64,000 nt of DNA from Herbiconiux sp. L3-i23. GTDB lineage: Bacteria; Actinomycetota; Actinomycetes; Actinomycetales; Microbacteriaceae. Where the stretch lies: positions 1,240,001 to 1,304,000 of the forward strand of contig NZ_AP025737.1 of assembly GCF_023734115.1 (NCBI RefSeq), read 5' to 3'. This document shows positions 35,599-44,110 of this stretch, one piece after another. Position numbers and translations under genes: made by a program. The notes beneath the pieces are model-generated. The model was not told where the DNA came from and searched no databases. It saw only the letters and a list, made by a program, of their open reading frames with translations. Position 1 is the first letter of the stretch; each line of letters begins with the position of its first letter.

Positions 35599-37344
35599 AT
35601 GACTTCGACTCTCAACCGGCCCACGACGGGTCTTCCCGCGGGTCAGGCCGCAGTATTCGAGACGAACACGGTCGCTCGCAAGGGCAACAGGATCGTCAGC
35701 TGGATCACGTCGACCGACCACAAGACGATCGGCTACCTCTACCTCATCACCTCGTTCATCTACTTCCTCATCGGGGGAGTCATGGCGCTGGTGATCCGGG
35801 CTCAGCTTTTCGCCCCCGGCCTCAACTTGGTGCCGACGGCGGAGCAGTACAACCAGCTGTTCACCATGCATGGCACGATCATGCTGCTCATGTTCGCGAC
35901 CCCCCTGTTCGCGGGCTTCGCCAACGTGCTGATGCCTCTGCAGATCGGAGCACCAGACGTCGCGTTCCCGCGGCTCAACGCCTTCGCCTACTGGCTCTAC
36001 TCCTTCGGCAGTTTCATCGCCGTCGCCGGATTCTTCACCCCCGCCGGCGCTGCGTCGTTCGGATGGTTCGCCTACGCCCCCCTGTCGAGCACGACGTTCT
36101 CGCCGGGGCTCGGAGGGAATCTCTGGGTGTTCGGGCTCGCGCTCAGCGGCTTCGGAACCATCCTCGGCGCGGTGAACTTCATCACCACCATCATCACGAT
36201 GCGGGCGCCGGGCATGACGATGTTCCGGATGTCCATCTTCACCTGGAACACGCTGATCACCTCCCTCCTCGTCCTGATGGCCTTCCCGGTGTTGGCGGCG
36301 GCGCTCTTCGCTCTCGGCGCGGACCGCGTTCTCGGCGCGCACGTCTACGATGCCGAGACCGGCGGACCGATCCTCTGGCAGCATCTGTTCTGGTTCTTCG
36401 GCCATCCCGAGGTCTACATCATCGCGTTGCCGTTCTTCGGCATCGTCTCCGAGATCCTTCCGGTGTTCAGCCGCAAACCGATCTTCGGTTACAAGACGTT
36501 GATCTACGCGACCATCGCGATCGCCGCCCTGTCGGTGACCGTATGGGCGCACCACATGTATGTGACCGGATCCGTCCTGCTGCCGTTCTTCTCACTGATG
36601 ACGATGCTCATCGCGGTCCCCACCGGTGTGAAGATCTTCAACTGGATCGGCACGATGTGGCGTGGATCGATCACATTCGAGACACCGATGCTGTGGACCA
36701 TCGGCTTCCTGATCACCTTCGTCTTCGGCGGACTCACCGGCGTGATCCTCGCCTCCCCACCGCTCGACTTCGCGGTCTCCGACACCTACTTCGTCGTCGC
36801 GCACTTCCACTACGTGGTGTTCGGCACGGTGGTCTTCGCCATGTTCGCCGGCTTCTACTTCTGGTGGCCGAAGTGGACCGGGAAAATGCTCAACGAGCGC
36901 CTGGGGAAGATCCACTTCTGGACGTTGTTCCTCGGGTTCCACACGACCTTCCTCGTTCAGCATTGGCTCGGTGCCGTCGGCATGCCCCGGCGCTACTACA
37001 CCTATCTCCCCGAAGACAACATCACGTGGATGAACCAGCTCTCGACCGTCGGGGCCATGCTGCTCGGCGCTTCGATGCTCCCGTTCCTCTACAACGTATG
37101 GATCACTGCTCGTAAGGCACCCAAGGTGACGGTCGACGACCCGTGGGGGTACGGGCGCTCGCTCGAATGGGCGACGTCGAGTCCGCCGCCGCGCCACAAC
37201 TTCACCTCGATCCCGCGCATCCGTTCCGAGTCCCCGGCATTCGATCTGCACCACCCCGAGGCCGGCATCCCGATCGGTATCGGGCCCGCGAAGGACGCCC
37301 CCGACGCTCCGACCTACGACGCCGCGTCCGGAAAGGTGAAGTAG
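35599..37344 (+). CDS. ctaD: Cytochrome c oxidase subunit I CtaD (aa3 type)
   Basis: This 581-residue catalytic subunit reduces oxygen to water and pumps protons. Twelve membrane helices carry the heme a and a3 ligands. [12 protein letters not shown] holds a heme a histidine, [18 protein letters not shown] the CuB histidine and cross-linked tyrosine of the D/K pathway region, AHHMY the CuB pair, and [13 protein letters not shown] the heme a3 and a ligands. It lies five bases after ctaC and four before ctaF. Confidence 0.97.
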   Translation: MTSTLNRPTTGLPAGQAAVFETNTVARKGNRIVSWITSTDHKTIGYLYLITSFIYFLIGGVMALVIRAQLFAPGLNLVPTAEQYNQLFTMHGTIMLLMFATPLFAGFANVLMPLQIGAPDVAFPRLNAFAYWLYSFGSFIAVAGFFTPAGAASFGWFAYAPLSSTTFSPGLGGNLWVFGLALSGFGTILGAVNFITTIITMRAPGMTMFRMSIFTWNTLITSLLVLMAFPVLAAALFALGADRVLGAHVYDAETGGPILWQHLFWFFGHPEVYIIALPFFGIVSEILPVFSRKPIFGYKTLIYATIAIAALSVTVWAHHMYVTGSVLLPFFSLMTMLIAVPTGVKIFNWIGTMWRGSITFETPMLWTIGFLITFVFGGLTGVILASPPLDFAVSDTYFVVAHFHYVVFGTVVFAMFAGFYFWWPKWTGKMLNERLGKIHFWTLFLGFHTTFLVQHWLGAVGMPRRYYTYLPEDNITWMNQLSTVGAMLLGASMLPFLYNVWITARKAPKVTVDDPWGYGRSLEWATSSPPPRHNFTSIPRIRSESPAFDLHHPEAGIPIGIGPAKDAPDAPTYDAASGKVK

Positions 37345-37348
37345 TCAC

Positions 37349-37774
37349 GTGCGCGCCAACTACGTTCTCTTCTACGTCCTCGCCGTATTCTTCTTCCTCC
37401 TCGCCGCCGTCTACGCCTTCTGGTCGTGGCTCGACGCCGGGTGGGACCTCCACCCTGAGTGGGTCGGCACGGTCGGCATCACCCTGACCGGTGTCCTGTC
37501 GGTGTTCCTCGGCTTCTATGTCCAACGCAGCCACCGCGCGCAGGGCGGAGAACTCCCCGAAGACCGCCTCGACGCGGACATCGACGACGGCGACCCCGAG
37601 CTCGGCTTCTTCAGCCCCTGGAGCTGGTGGCCCCTCGTTCTCGCCGCCTCGGCCGCGCTCGCCTTCCTGGGCCTCGCGGTCGGCGTCTGGATCGTCTTCG
37701 GAGCCGTCGCCCTCTTCCTCGTCGCCATCGTCGGATGGGTGTACGAGTACTACCGGGGCTACTTCGCCCGCTGA
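37349..37774 (+). CDS. ctaF: Cytochrome c oxidase subunit IV CtaF (actinobacterial)
   Basis: This 141-residue small subunit is specific to actinobacterial aa3 oxidases. Four hydrophobic helices are seen (about 5-27, 35-55, 89-108 and 110-133), with the loop QRSHRAQGGELPEDRLDADIDDGDPELGFFSPWSWWPL (the conserved part is ELGFFSPWSWWPL). It stabilises the oxidase in the supercomplex. GTG 37349 starts four bases after the ctaD stop. Palindromic repeats begin 30 bases after its stop. Confidence 0.93.
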   Translation: MRANYVLFYVLAVFFFLLAAVYAFWSWLDAGWDLHPEWVGTVGITLTGVLSVFLGFYVQRSHRAQGGELPEDRLDADIDDGDPELGFFSPWSWWPLVLAASAALAFLGLAVGVWIVFGAVALFLVAIVGWVYEYYRGYFAR

Positions 37775-37803
37775 GACTCCCGCGCGCCCCGCGCAGGTCC
37801 GGC

Positions 37804-38037
37804 AACACCGACAGATCTGGGCACCTCACCGTGAGTGACTTGCCCACTTCACCCCGTCGGAGCGCCTCAAGACAGGGTGGAGTGGGCGAGTCGACGAGAG
37901 CGGCGTGCCGAGGTGCCCAGTTCTGCGGGTGTCGGCCGCCTAACACCGACAGATCTGGGCACCTCGAGGTGATCGTCTCGGTGACGTGCCCATCTCGTCC
38001 GTCCGAGCGTCTCAGGACGGGGTGAAGTGGGCGAGTC
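37804..38037. repeat. Nested and partly duplicated palindromic repeats between ctaF and the Nudix gene
   Basis: This gap between convergent genes is filled with repeats. A 24-base unit at 37804-37827 recurs exactly at 37942-37965 and, as an imperfect inverted copy, at 37910-37935. Between the inverted copies lies a second palindrome, arms 37837-37858 and 37871-37892 with a 12-base loop. A decayed copy of that palindrome is at 37982-38003/38016-38037. The arm at 38016-38037 is the exact reverse complement of 59132-59153. No coding potential is seen in 37775-38035. Confidence 0.85.
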
Positions 38038-38506
38038 AGCGGGCGAGGTGAGCTTCGAGTCGGTCGATGAACTCGGCCTGAGCCTTGACGATCAGTCTGC
38101 GCGCCTCGTCGGGGGAGAGCCACGCGGCGCGGTCGACCTCGGGGTAGGAGGCGACCTTGCCGCTTCTCGGCGGCCACTCCAGCTCGAACGTGTTCGAGAC
38201 GACCTCGGACACGTCGAGGTCGCCCTCGAACGCCCACGCGGTCACCGTCTTGCCCCCGGACTGCTGCACCGAGCCGAGGGGGATCTCGGGACCGACGGAG
38301 GGGATGGGCTGACCGATCTCCTCTTCGAATTCGCGGCGCGCGGTCGACTCGAGGTCTTCGACGCCGAGCGGCTCTCCCTTCGGAATCGACCACGCGCCCA
38401 CGTCCTTGCGAGCCCAGAACGGTCCGCCCATATGCCCGAGCAGCACCTCGATACCGTCTGCTCGGCGCCGGAAAAGCAGGACGCCCGCACTGCGCCTGGT
38501 CGGCAT
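38036..38506 (-). CDS. Nudix hydrolase
   Basis: This 156-residue Nudix protein hydrolyses a nucleoside diphosphate linked to another group. The Nudix box is complete: GEPLGVEDLESTARREFEEE followed by IG (about residues 44-65), with the metal-binding glutamates in REFEEEIG. The flanks SAGVLLFRRRADGIEVLLGHMGGPFW and EFIDRLEAHLAR resemble the NTP pyrophosphohydrolase/DR1025-like group. The substrate is unknown. It lies 36 bases downstream of qcrB on the same strand, so it may be the last gene of the ctaE-qcrCAB operon. Its stop lies in the repeat block. Confidence 0.88.
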   Translation of the reverse strand: MPTRRSAGVLLFRRRADGIEVLLGHMGGPFWARKDVGAWSIPKGEPLGVEDLESTARREFEEEIGQPIPSVGPEIPLGSVQQSGGKTVTAWAFEGDLDVSEVVSNTFELEWPPRSGKVASYPEVDRAAWLSPDEARRLIVKAQAEFIDRLEAHLAR

Positions 38507-38542
38507 GGCGCGGGCGTCTCTGTGACCTACTGGAGGACGGGC

Positions 38543-40234
38543 TCAGTGGCTGTGTGGAGCTCCGCCGATGGCCTGCTGGCTGTCGCCCTCGACCGCGGCG
38601 TGGCCGTGTGCCCCGTGCGCTGCGTCGAGCTCGGTCGCGCTGACCGGTTCGATGCGGTCCTCGAAGAACCAGCGGCTGACACCGGCGCGCACGCGCTGAG
38701 CGACCGAGATCTGACCCTTCGCGTTCGGGCGGATCATCAGCGGCTTGTAGTCGTTGTAGCTCAGCAGCTTCCAGCGCTCGTACTCGTCGAGCTGCTGGTG
38801 CACCTCGATGAACTCGCCACCAGGCATACGGACGATACGACCCGACTCGTAACCGTGCAGAGCGATCTCGCGGTCCTTCTTCTGCAGCGCGATGCAGACC
38901 CGCTTGGCGATGAAGAACGCGACGAACGGGCCGACGATGAGCAGGAACTGCAGGATGTGGATGACCGCTTCCATCGACATCTTGAAGTGCGTCGCGATGA
39001 TGTCGGAAGACGCCGCCGCCCACAGGACCGCGTAGAACGTGACACCGGCGGCACCGATCGCGGTGCGGGTCGGCGCGTTGCGCGGACGGTCGAGCAGGTG
39101 GTGCTCGCGCTTGTCACCGGTGACCCACGCCTCGATGAACGGGTAGAGCATCACGGTGACGATGAACAGGCCGAGGATGACGAGCGGCGCGATCACGTTG
39201 AACGACCAGGTGCGGTCGAACAGCACGAACTCCCAACCCGGCGGTACCAGTCGCAGGGCGCCGTCGGCGAAGCCGATGTACCAGTCGGGCTGAGTACCGG
39301 CCGACACGGGGGAGGGGTCGTAGGGTCCGTAGTTCCAGATCGGGTTGATCGTGAAGAACGCCGCCATGAGGGCGATGACACCGAAGACGATGAAGAAGAA
39401 GCCACCGGCCTTCGCCGCGTATACGGGGAGGATCGGGTAGCCGACGACGTTCTGATTGGTCTTGCCCGGGCCGGGGTACTGGGTGTGCTTGTGCACGACC
39501 ACGAACACCAGGTGCAGCGCGATGAGGGCGACGATGATGGCCGGCAGCAGCAGGATGTGCAGCGTGTACAGACGCCCGATGATCTGGGTGCCGGGGAACT
39601 CGCCGCCGAAGAGCAGATAGGAGATCCAGGTGCCGACCACCGGGATGCCCTTCACCATGCCGTCGATGATGCGCAGGCCGTTGCCCGAGAGCAGGTCGTC
39701 GGGGAGCGAGTAGCCGGTGAAGCCCTCACCCATGGCAAGGATGAACAGGACGAAGCCGATCACCCAGTTGAGCTCACGCGGCTTGCGGAACGCGCCGGTG
39801 AAGAAGATGCGCAGCATGTGCAGGCCGATGGAGGCGATGAACAGCAGGGCAGCCCAGTGGTGCACCTGACGCATGAGCAGACCGCCGCGGACGTCGAACG
39901 AGATGTTCAGCGCCGAGTCCATGGCGGCGGACATCGCGAGGCCCTTGAGGGGCACGTACGATCCGTCGTATTCGACCTCGGCCATCGAGGCCTGGAAGAA
40001 GAACGTCAGGAACGTCCCCGAGAGCAGGATGACGACGAAGCTGTAGAGCGCCACCTCGCCGAGCATGAACGACCAATGGTCGGGGAAGATCTTGCGGCCG
40101 AACTCTTTGACGACCGCCGAGACGGTGGTGCGCTCGTCGATGTAGTTGGAGATCGCTCCGGTGACGCTCGTTCTCTGCGCGCGTTCCGGGGCGGGTGCGG
40201 TACGGGGAGACTCCGTAGGGGTCTCAGCTGTCAT
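38543..40234 (-). CDS. qcrB: Menaquinol-cytochrome c reductase cytochrome b subunit QcrB
   Basis: This 563-residue cytochrome b of the bc1 complex oxidises menaquinol. Paired histidines for the two b hemes lie in RQVHHWAALLFIASIGLHML and in LHILLLPAIIVALIALHLVFVVVHKH. The quinol-site GYSLPDDLLSGNGLR and PDWYIGFADGALRL are present. A long C-terminal cytosolic tail ends in a His/Ala-rich stretch. ATG 40234 overlaps qcrA by 11 bases; an upstream in-frame start would only extend into qcrA. It is the target of Q203-type inhibitors in mycobacteria. Confidence 0.95.
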   Translation of the reverse strand: MTAETPTESPRTAPAPERAQRTSVTGAISNYIDERTTVSAVVKEFGRKIFPDHWSFMLGEVALYSFVVILLSGTFLTFFFQASMAEVEYDGSYVPLKGLAMSAAMDSALNISFDVRGGLLMRQVHHWAALLFIASIGLHMLRIFFTGAFRKPRELNWVIGFVLFILAMGEGFTGYSLPDDLLSGNGLRIIDGMVKGIPVVGTWISYLLFGGEFPGTQIIGRLYTLHILLLPAIIVALIALHLVFVVVHKHTQYPGPGKTNQNVVGYPILPVYAAKAGGFFFIVFGVIALMAAFFTINPIWNYGPYDPSPVSAGTQPDWYIGFADGALRLVPPGWEFVLFDRTWSFNVIAPLVILGLFIVTVMLYPFIEAWVTGDKREHHLLDRPRNAPTRTAIGAAGVTFYAVLWAAASSDIIATHFKMSMEAVIHILQFLLIVGPFVAFFIAKRVCIALQKKDREIALHGYESGRIVRMPGGEFIEVHQQLDEYERWKLLSYNDYKPLMIRPNAKGQISVAQRVRAGVSRWFFEDRIEPVSATELDAAHGAHGHAAVEGDSQQAIGGAPHSH

Positions 40235-41303
40235 TGTCGCCACGCTCCCAGAAGCTCGGTCCGACGGGTTCGGTGAAGTCGCTGCGGGCGACGAGGTAGC
40301 CATCGGCGTCGACGGTGATCGGCAGCTGGGGCAGCGGACGCTTGGCGGGTCCGAAGATGACCTCGGCTTCGTTCGTGATGTCGAACTGAGACTGATGGCA
40401 GGGGCACAGCAAGTGATGGGTCTGCTGCTCGTACAGGGCGACCGGGCATCCGACGTGGGTGCAGATCTTGGAGTAGGCGACGATGCCGTCGTAGTTCCAG
40501 TCCTCGCGGCCGGGCGAGACGTTCAGGTCCTCGGGCTTCAGGCGCATGAGCAGCACTGCAGCCTTCGCTTTCTCTTCGAGGTAGTGCTCCTCTCCGAGAA
40601 TGCCCTCTGGGATCACGTGGAACGCCGATCCGAGTGTCACGTCGGCAGCTTTGATAGGGGTTCCAGTGGGGTCGCGGACGAGTTTCACGCCCTCGTCCCA
40701 TGCCGTGTGGCGCAGCAGCTCGGCCGGGTTGTTGTCCCGTGGAGCGAGGTCGCGGAAGAAGAAGATCGCGGGCAGCGGGAATGCGACGAGGGCCCCGACC
40801 AGCGAGTTGCGGATGAGCGCGCGGCGGTTGAAGCCCGACTCGGTGTCTGCCTCGCGGAAGATCTCGACGGCGCGCGCACGGGTCTCCTCGCTCCCGCGCA
40901 CCGGGTGGCGCACGTCGATGCCCTCGCGGTCGTGCATGAGGGCCTTGCCCCAGTGCACGGCACCGATACCGATGGAAAGCAGAGCCAAGGCAATGCTGAC
41001 ACCAAGGAAGAGCGTGTTCAGTCGTACCGACGCCGGGTCGTCCTCGACGATCGGAAACGCGAAGTACGACACGATCGCGCCGATGCTGCCGACGATCGAC
41101 AGGGAGAAGAGCAGGGACACGCCTCGCTCGGAGCGCTTGTCGGCCTTCGGGTCGAGATCGGTGACGCGGGGACGGTGCGGGGGGAACCCGGGGTTCTCCA
41201 CGGCGTCGCGCTGCACGACCGCGGTACCCGCCGAGACCTGTCGCTCGTGCGAGCCCGAAGTGTCGGCGGGGACGAGACCCTTGCCGCCTTCTTCGTTCGC
41301 CAT
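40224..41303 (-). CDS. qcrA: Rieske iron-sulfur subunit QcrA
   Basis: This 359-residue actinobacterial Rieske protein has three N-terminal membrane helices (about 63-84, 94-116 and 169-188) instead of the usual one. A twin-arginine-like NRRALIRNS lies before the third. The 2Fe-2S ligands are in CTHVGC and CPCHQS (about 291-312). It passes electrons from menaquinol to the cytochrome c domains of QcrC. The 3' end overlaps qcrB. ATG 41303 has AAGGAGAAG upstream. ErpA, encoded 6 kb away, is a possible cluster donor. Confidence 0.95.
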   Translation of the reverse strand: MANEEGGKGLVPADTSGSHERQVSAGTAVVQRDAVENPGFPPHRPRVTDLDPKADKRSERGVSLLFSLSIVGSIGAIVSYFAFPIVEDDPASVRLNTLFLGVSIALALLSIGIGAVHWGKALMHDREGIDVRHPVRGSEETRARAVEIFREADTESGFNRRALIRNSLVGALVAFPLPAIFFFRDLAPRDNNPAELLRHTAWDEGVKLVRDPTGTPIKAADVTLGSAFHVIPEGILGEEHYLEEKAKAAVLLMRLKPEDLNVSPGREDWNYDGIVAYSKICTHVGCPVALYEQQTHHLLCPCHQSQFDITNEAEVIFGPAKRPLPQLPITVDADGYLVARSDFTEPVGPSFWERGDNDS

Positions 41304-41357
41304 GTGGATGCTTCTCCTTGTTTCGAAAGTGTACGTCTGACGCTGCCGCCGTGGGCG

Positions 41358-42206
41358 CTAATTGGAGCGGGCGGTCAGCCAGACGGCGAGCGCGATGATG
41401 GCACCCAGCCCGAAGATCCACGCGAACAGGCCTTCGGCCACCGGACCGAGCGAGCCGAGCTCGAAGCCGCCGGGCGACGGGTTGTTCTCGGTGAACTTCA
41501 ACGCGGTGATGATGTCGCGTTTGTCTTGTGGGGTGAGGTTCGCGTCGTTGAAGACCGGCATGTTCTGCGGGCCCGTGATCATGGCCTCGTAGATATGTTT
41601 CGCGGTCACTCCGGTGAGCTTTGGCGCGTACTTGCCTTCGGTCAGCGCACCGCCCGCACCGGCGACGTTGTGGCACATGGCGCAGTTGATGCGGAACAGC
41701 TCGGCACCGCGGGTGGCGTCACCCGCGGCGTCGAGGTACTCGGCGTCGGGAATGTCGGGCCCGGGGGCCAGCGATGAGACGTAGTCGGCGAGGGCTTGGA
41801 CGTCCTCGTCGGTGAACTGGACGGGCTTCACCGGTGCTTGCGGACCCTGGTTCTGCAGGGGCATGCGGCCGGTGCCGACCTGGAAGTCGACCGCCGCGGC
41901 GCCGACACCGAGCAGCGCAGGACCCGCATCGGAGCCCTGAAGGGCCATCCCATGGCAGGTGGCGCAGTTTGCGGCGAACAGCTTCTCGCCGCGGTCGACG
42001 GACTCCTGCGAGGCCGCCACGGCACCGTTGTCGGTCGGCGCGTTCAGCAGTGCGTAGGCGCCTCCGGTGAAGAGCAGGCCGATCGCTATCAGCGCGACGG
42101 TCGCGAGAGGCGAACGACGGGCGCTCCTCGGAGACCGCTTGATGCGGGCAGTGCGGCTGCCGAAGACTCTGCGCGGGCGTGCGGTGTTGTTACGTGCGGA
42201 GGGCAA
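41358..42206 (-). CDS. qcrC: Diheme cytochrome c subunit QcrC
   Basis: This 282-residue membrane-anchored diheme cytochrome c fuses the roles of cytochrome c1 and soluble cytochrome c in actinobacteria. Two heme-binding motifs are present, CATCH (about residue 81) and CAMCH (about 177). An N-terminal helix (about 35-53) and a C-terminal helix (about 258-277) anchor it. Two hemes let it bridge bc1 to the aa3 oxidase directly. It lies between ctaE and qcrA in a four-gene operon. A very basic N-terminus (about 30 residues) is unusual but common in this family. Confidence 0.95.
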   Translation of the reverse strand: MPSARNNTARPRRVFGSRTARIKRSPRSARRSPLATVALIAIGLLFTGGAYALLNAPTDNGAVAASQESVDRGEKLFAANCATCHGMALQGSDAGPALLGVGAAAVDFQVGTGRMPLQNQGPQAPVKPVQFTDEDVQALADYVSSLAPGPDIPDAEYLDAAGDATRGAELFRINCAMCHNVAGAGGALTEGKYAPKLTGVTAKHIYEAMITGPQNMPVFNDANLTPQDKRDIITALKFTENNPSPGGFELGSLGPVAEGLFAWIFGLGAIIALAVWLTARSN

Positions 42207-42219
42207 ACTGATCCGATCC

Positions 42220-42849
42220 CTATTTCAGAACGTAGATGACGAGGAACAGACCGATCCAGACCACGTCGACGAAATGCCAGTAGTAGGAGACGACGATGGC
42301 GCTGGTCGCCTCGCGGTGGCCGAACTTCTTGACGGCGAACGCACGTCCGATCACCAGCAGGAAGGCGATGAGCCCGCCTGTGACGTGCAGACCGTGGAAC
42401 CCGGTGGTGAGATAGAACGCCGAGCCGTAGGCGTTGCTGTTGATCGAGATGCCTTCGCTCACGAGGGTGGCGTACTCGAACACCTGGCCGGCGACGAAGA
42501 TCGCGCCGAGCGCATAGGTGAGCATGAACCACTCGACCATGCCCCATTGCGTCGGCTTCCACCCGGTGGCCCGCGCCTGCAGTCGCTCGGCAGCGAATAC
42601 GCCGAACTGGCAGGTGAACGAGCTCGACACCAGGATGATCGTGTTCACCAGGGAGAACGGGACGTTGAGTCGCCCCGCTTCGTAAGAGAAGAGATCGGGT
42701 GCGGCCGATCGCAGGGTGAAGTAGATCGCGAACAAGCCCGCGAAGAACATGACCTCGCTACCGAGCCAGACGATCGTTCCGACTGCAACGGAGTTGGGAC
42801 GATTGATGACCGGGGCGCTTGTCGACTGAAGGGCGGACGCGCTACTCAC
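42220..42849 (-). CDS. ctaE: Cytochrome c oxidase subunit III CtaE
   Basis: This 209-residue subunit III of aa3 oxidase has five membrane helices, as usual in actinobacteria. The family segments [31 protein letters not shown] and [15 protein letters not shown] hold the conserved Glu and His residues near the oxygen path. GTG 42849 follows CATAAT by five bases, fitting a leaderless transcript; more upstream starts lack support. It is the first gene of ctaE-qcrC-qcrA-qcrB and is divergent from trpD, a common actinobacterial order. Confidence 0.94.
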   Translation of the reverse strand: MSSASALQSTSAPVINRPNSVAVGTIVWLGSEVMFFAGLFAIYFTLRSAAPDLFSYEAGRLNVPFSLVNTIILVSSSFTCQFGVFAAERLQARATGWKPTQWGMVEWFMLTYALGAIFVAGQVFEYATLVSEGISINSNAYGSAFYLTTGFHGLHVTGGLIAFLLVIGRAFAVKKFGHREATSAIVVSYYWHFVDVVWIGLFLVIYVLK

Positions 42850-42860
42850 TCGACCATTAT
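42850..42860 (-). promoter_or_regulatory. Leaderless -10 element of ctaE-qcrCAB
   Basis: On the minus strand CATAAT (42860 to 42855) is five bases before GTG 42849. No Shine-Dalgarno sequence is present. The promoter faces away from that of trpD. Confidence 0.5.
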
Positions 42861-42973
42861 GGCTGATTCCGCTGACCGCGGATCGCATACCGGGCGCTCG
42901 GCATGTTCGGTTCGTCGGACGTGTCAGGGATCGAGCTGCCACGAGGGATGATTCCGGCTGTCGGCGGCCCCAA

Positions 42974-42985
42974 TAGGATGGCCGG
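42974..42985 (+). promoter_or_regulatory. Leaderless -10 element of trpD
   Basis: TAGGAT (42974-42979) lies six bases before ATG 42986, in the same CCAATAGGAT context as the M20 dipeptidase promoter. No trp attenuator or leader peptide can fit, because the leader would be absent. Confidence 0.5.
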
Positions 42986-44038
42986 ATGATGGTGAACCCG
43001 ACCTGGCCATCGCTGATCTCGGCCCTGCTCGACGGCGACGACATGTCGATCTCCGGCTCGACGTGGGCGATGGAGCAGGTCATGCGGGGCGAGGCGACGC
43101 CGGCCGCATTGGCCGGATTCCTCGTCGCGCTGAGGGCCAAGGGCGAGACGGTCGACGAGATCGTCGGCTTCCGCGACGCGATCCTCGACCACGCCGTCCC
43201 GCTCGAGATCGACCCGCAGGTGCTCGACATCGTCGGCACCGGGGGAGACCGGTTGAAGACGGTGAACATCTCGACGGCGGCGTCGATCATCGCCGCGGCG
43301 GCGGGCGCGAAGGTCGTGAAGCACGGCAACCGCGCCGCGAGCTCGGCGTCGGGATCGAGCGACGTTCTCAGCGCCCTCGGCGTCGACCTCGCACTGCCCG
43401 CCGACGCGGTGGCCCGCGTGCTCGACGAGGTGGGCATCACCTTCGTCTACGCCGCCGCGTTCCACCCCGGATTCCGTCACGCCGCCACCGCACGCGCCGA
43501 TGTGGGCGTTCCGACGGTGTTCAACTTCCTCGGACCCCTCTGCAACCCGGCGCGCCCCGAGGCGAGCGCCGTGGGCGTCGCACGGGCCGAGGTCGCGCCG
43601 CTGATCGCCGGCGTGTTCCAGACCCGAGGGGCGACCGCGCTCGTCTTCCGCGGCGACGACGGCCTCGACGAGCTGTCGACCACCGGGCACAGCCACATCT
43701 GGGAGGTGTCGGGGGGACGGATCATCGAGCACGATCTCGACCCGCGCGAGCTCGGCATCCGGCGCGCTTCGCTCGCCGACCTCGTCGGCGGCACGCCCGA
43801 CGAGAACGCCGCCGTGCTGCGACGCACCCTCGAGGGCGAGCAGGGCGCCGTGCGCGACATAGTGCTGCTCAACGCGGCGGCGGGTCTCGTGTCGTGGGAG
43901 CTCTCGCTCGACGCGACCTGTGCCGATACGCCGATCCTCGAACGGCTCTCCGCTGCGCTCGAGACCGCGGCCGCCGTCGTCGACGACGGTTCGGCCGCCG
44001 CGAAGCTCGCCGCCTGGGTGGACGCCACCCGCCGCTGA
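42986..44038 (+). CDS. trpD: Anthranilate phosphoribosyltransferase TrpD
   Basis: This 350-residue enzyme transfers the phosphoribosyl group of PRPP to anthranilate in tryptophan synthesis. The PRPP loop [17 protein letters not shown] (about 82-98), [15 protein letters not shown], and [12 protein letters not shown] are intact. The Mg-binding acidic pair lies in RGDDGLDE. It stands apart from other trp genes, as in many actinobacteria where it is next to ctaE. ATG 42986 or the adjacent ATG is the start. A perfect palindrome lies just beyond its stop. Confidence 0.95.
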   Translation: MMVNPTWPSLISALLDGDDMSISGSTWAMEQVMRGEATPAALAGFLVALRAKGETVDEIVGFRDAILDHAVPLEIDPQVLDIVGTGGDRLKTVNISTAASIIAAAAGAKVVKHGNRAASSASGSSDVLSALGVDLALPADAVARVLDEVGITFVYAAAFHPGFRHAATARADVGVPTVFNFLGPLCNPARPEASAVGVARAEVAPLIAGVFQTRGATALVFRGDDGLDELSTTGHSHIWEVSGGRIIEHDLDPRELGIRRASLADLVGGTPDENAAVLRRTLEGEQGAVRDIVLLNAAAGLVSWELSLDATCADTPILERLSAALETAAAVVDDGSAAAKLAAWVDATRR

Positions 44039-44042
44039 ACGC

Positions 44043-44082
44043 CGAGACGCCCGCCCGATCCTCGGATCGGGCGGGCGTCTCG
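44043..44082. terminator. Bidirectional terminator between trpD and the class A PBP gene
   Basis: CGAGACGCCCGCCCGATC (44043-44060) pairs perfectly with its inverted copy at 44065-44082 around a CTCG loop. This 18-bp GC-rich hairpin is four bases after the trpD stop and 29 bases beyond the PBP stop at 44111. It has no T-run on either side. Confidence 0.7.
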
Positions 44083-44110
44083 ATGCCGCGACCGTGTCAG
44101 CCGGTGCGCG

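Noticed and set aside
37804-37965. CRISPR-like direct repeats.
   Set aside because: Only two exact copies occur, 138 bases apart, with palindromes between them and no cas genes in the window.
42940-42986. Attenuator or leader peptide for trpD.
   Set aside because: The -10 box lies six bases before the trpD start, leaving no room for a leader, and no Trp codon cluster is present upstream.
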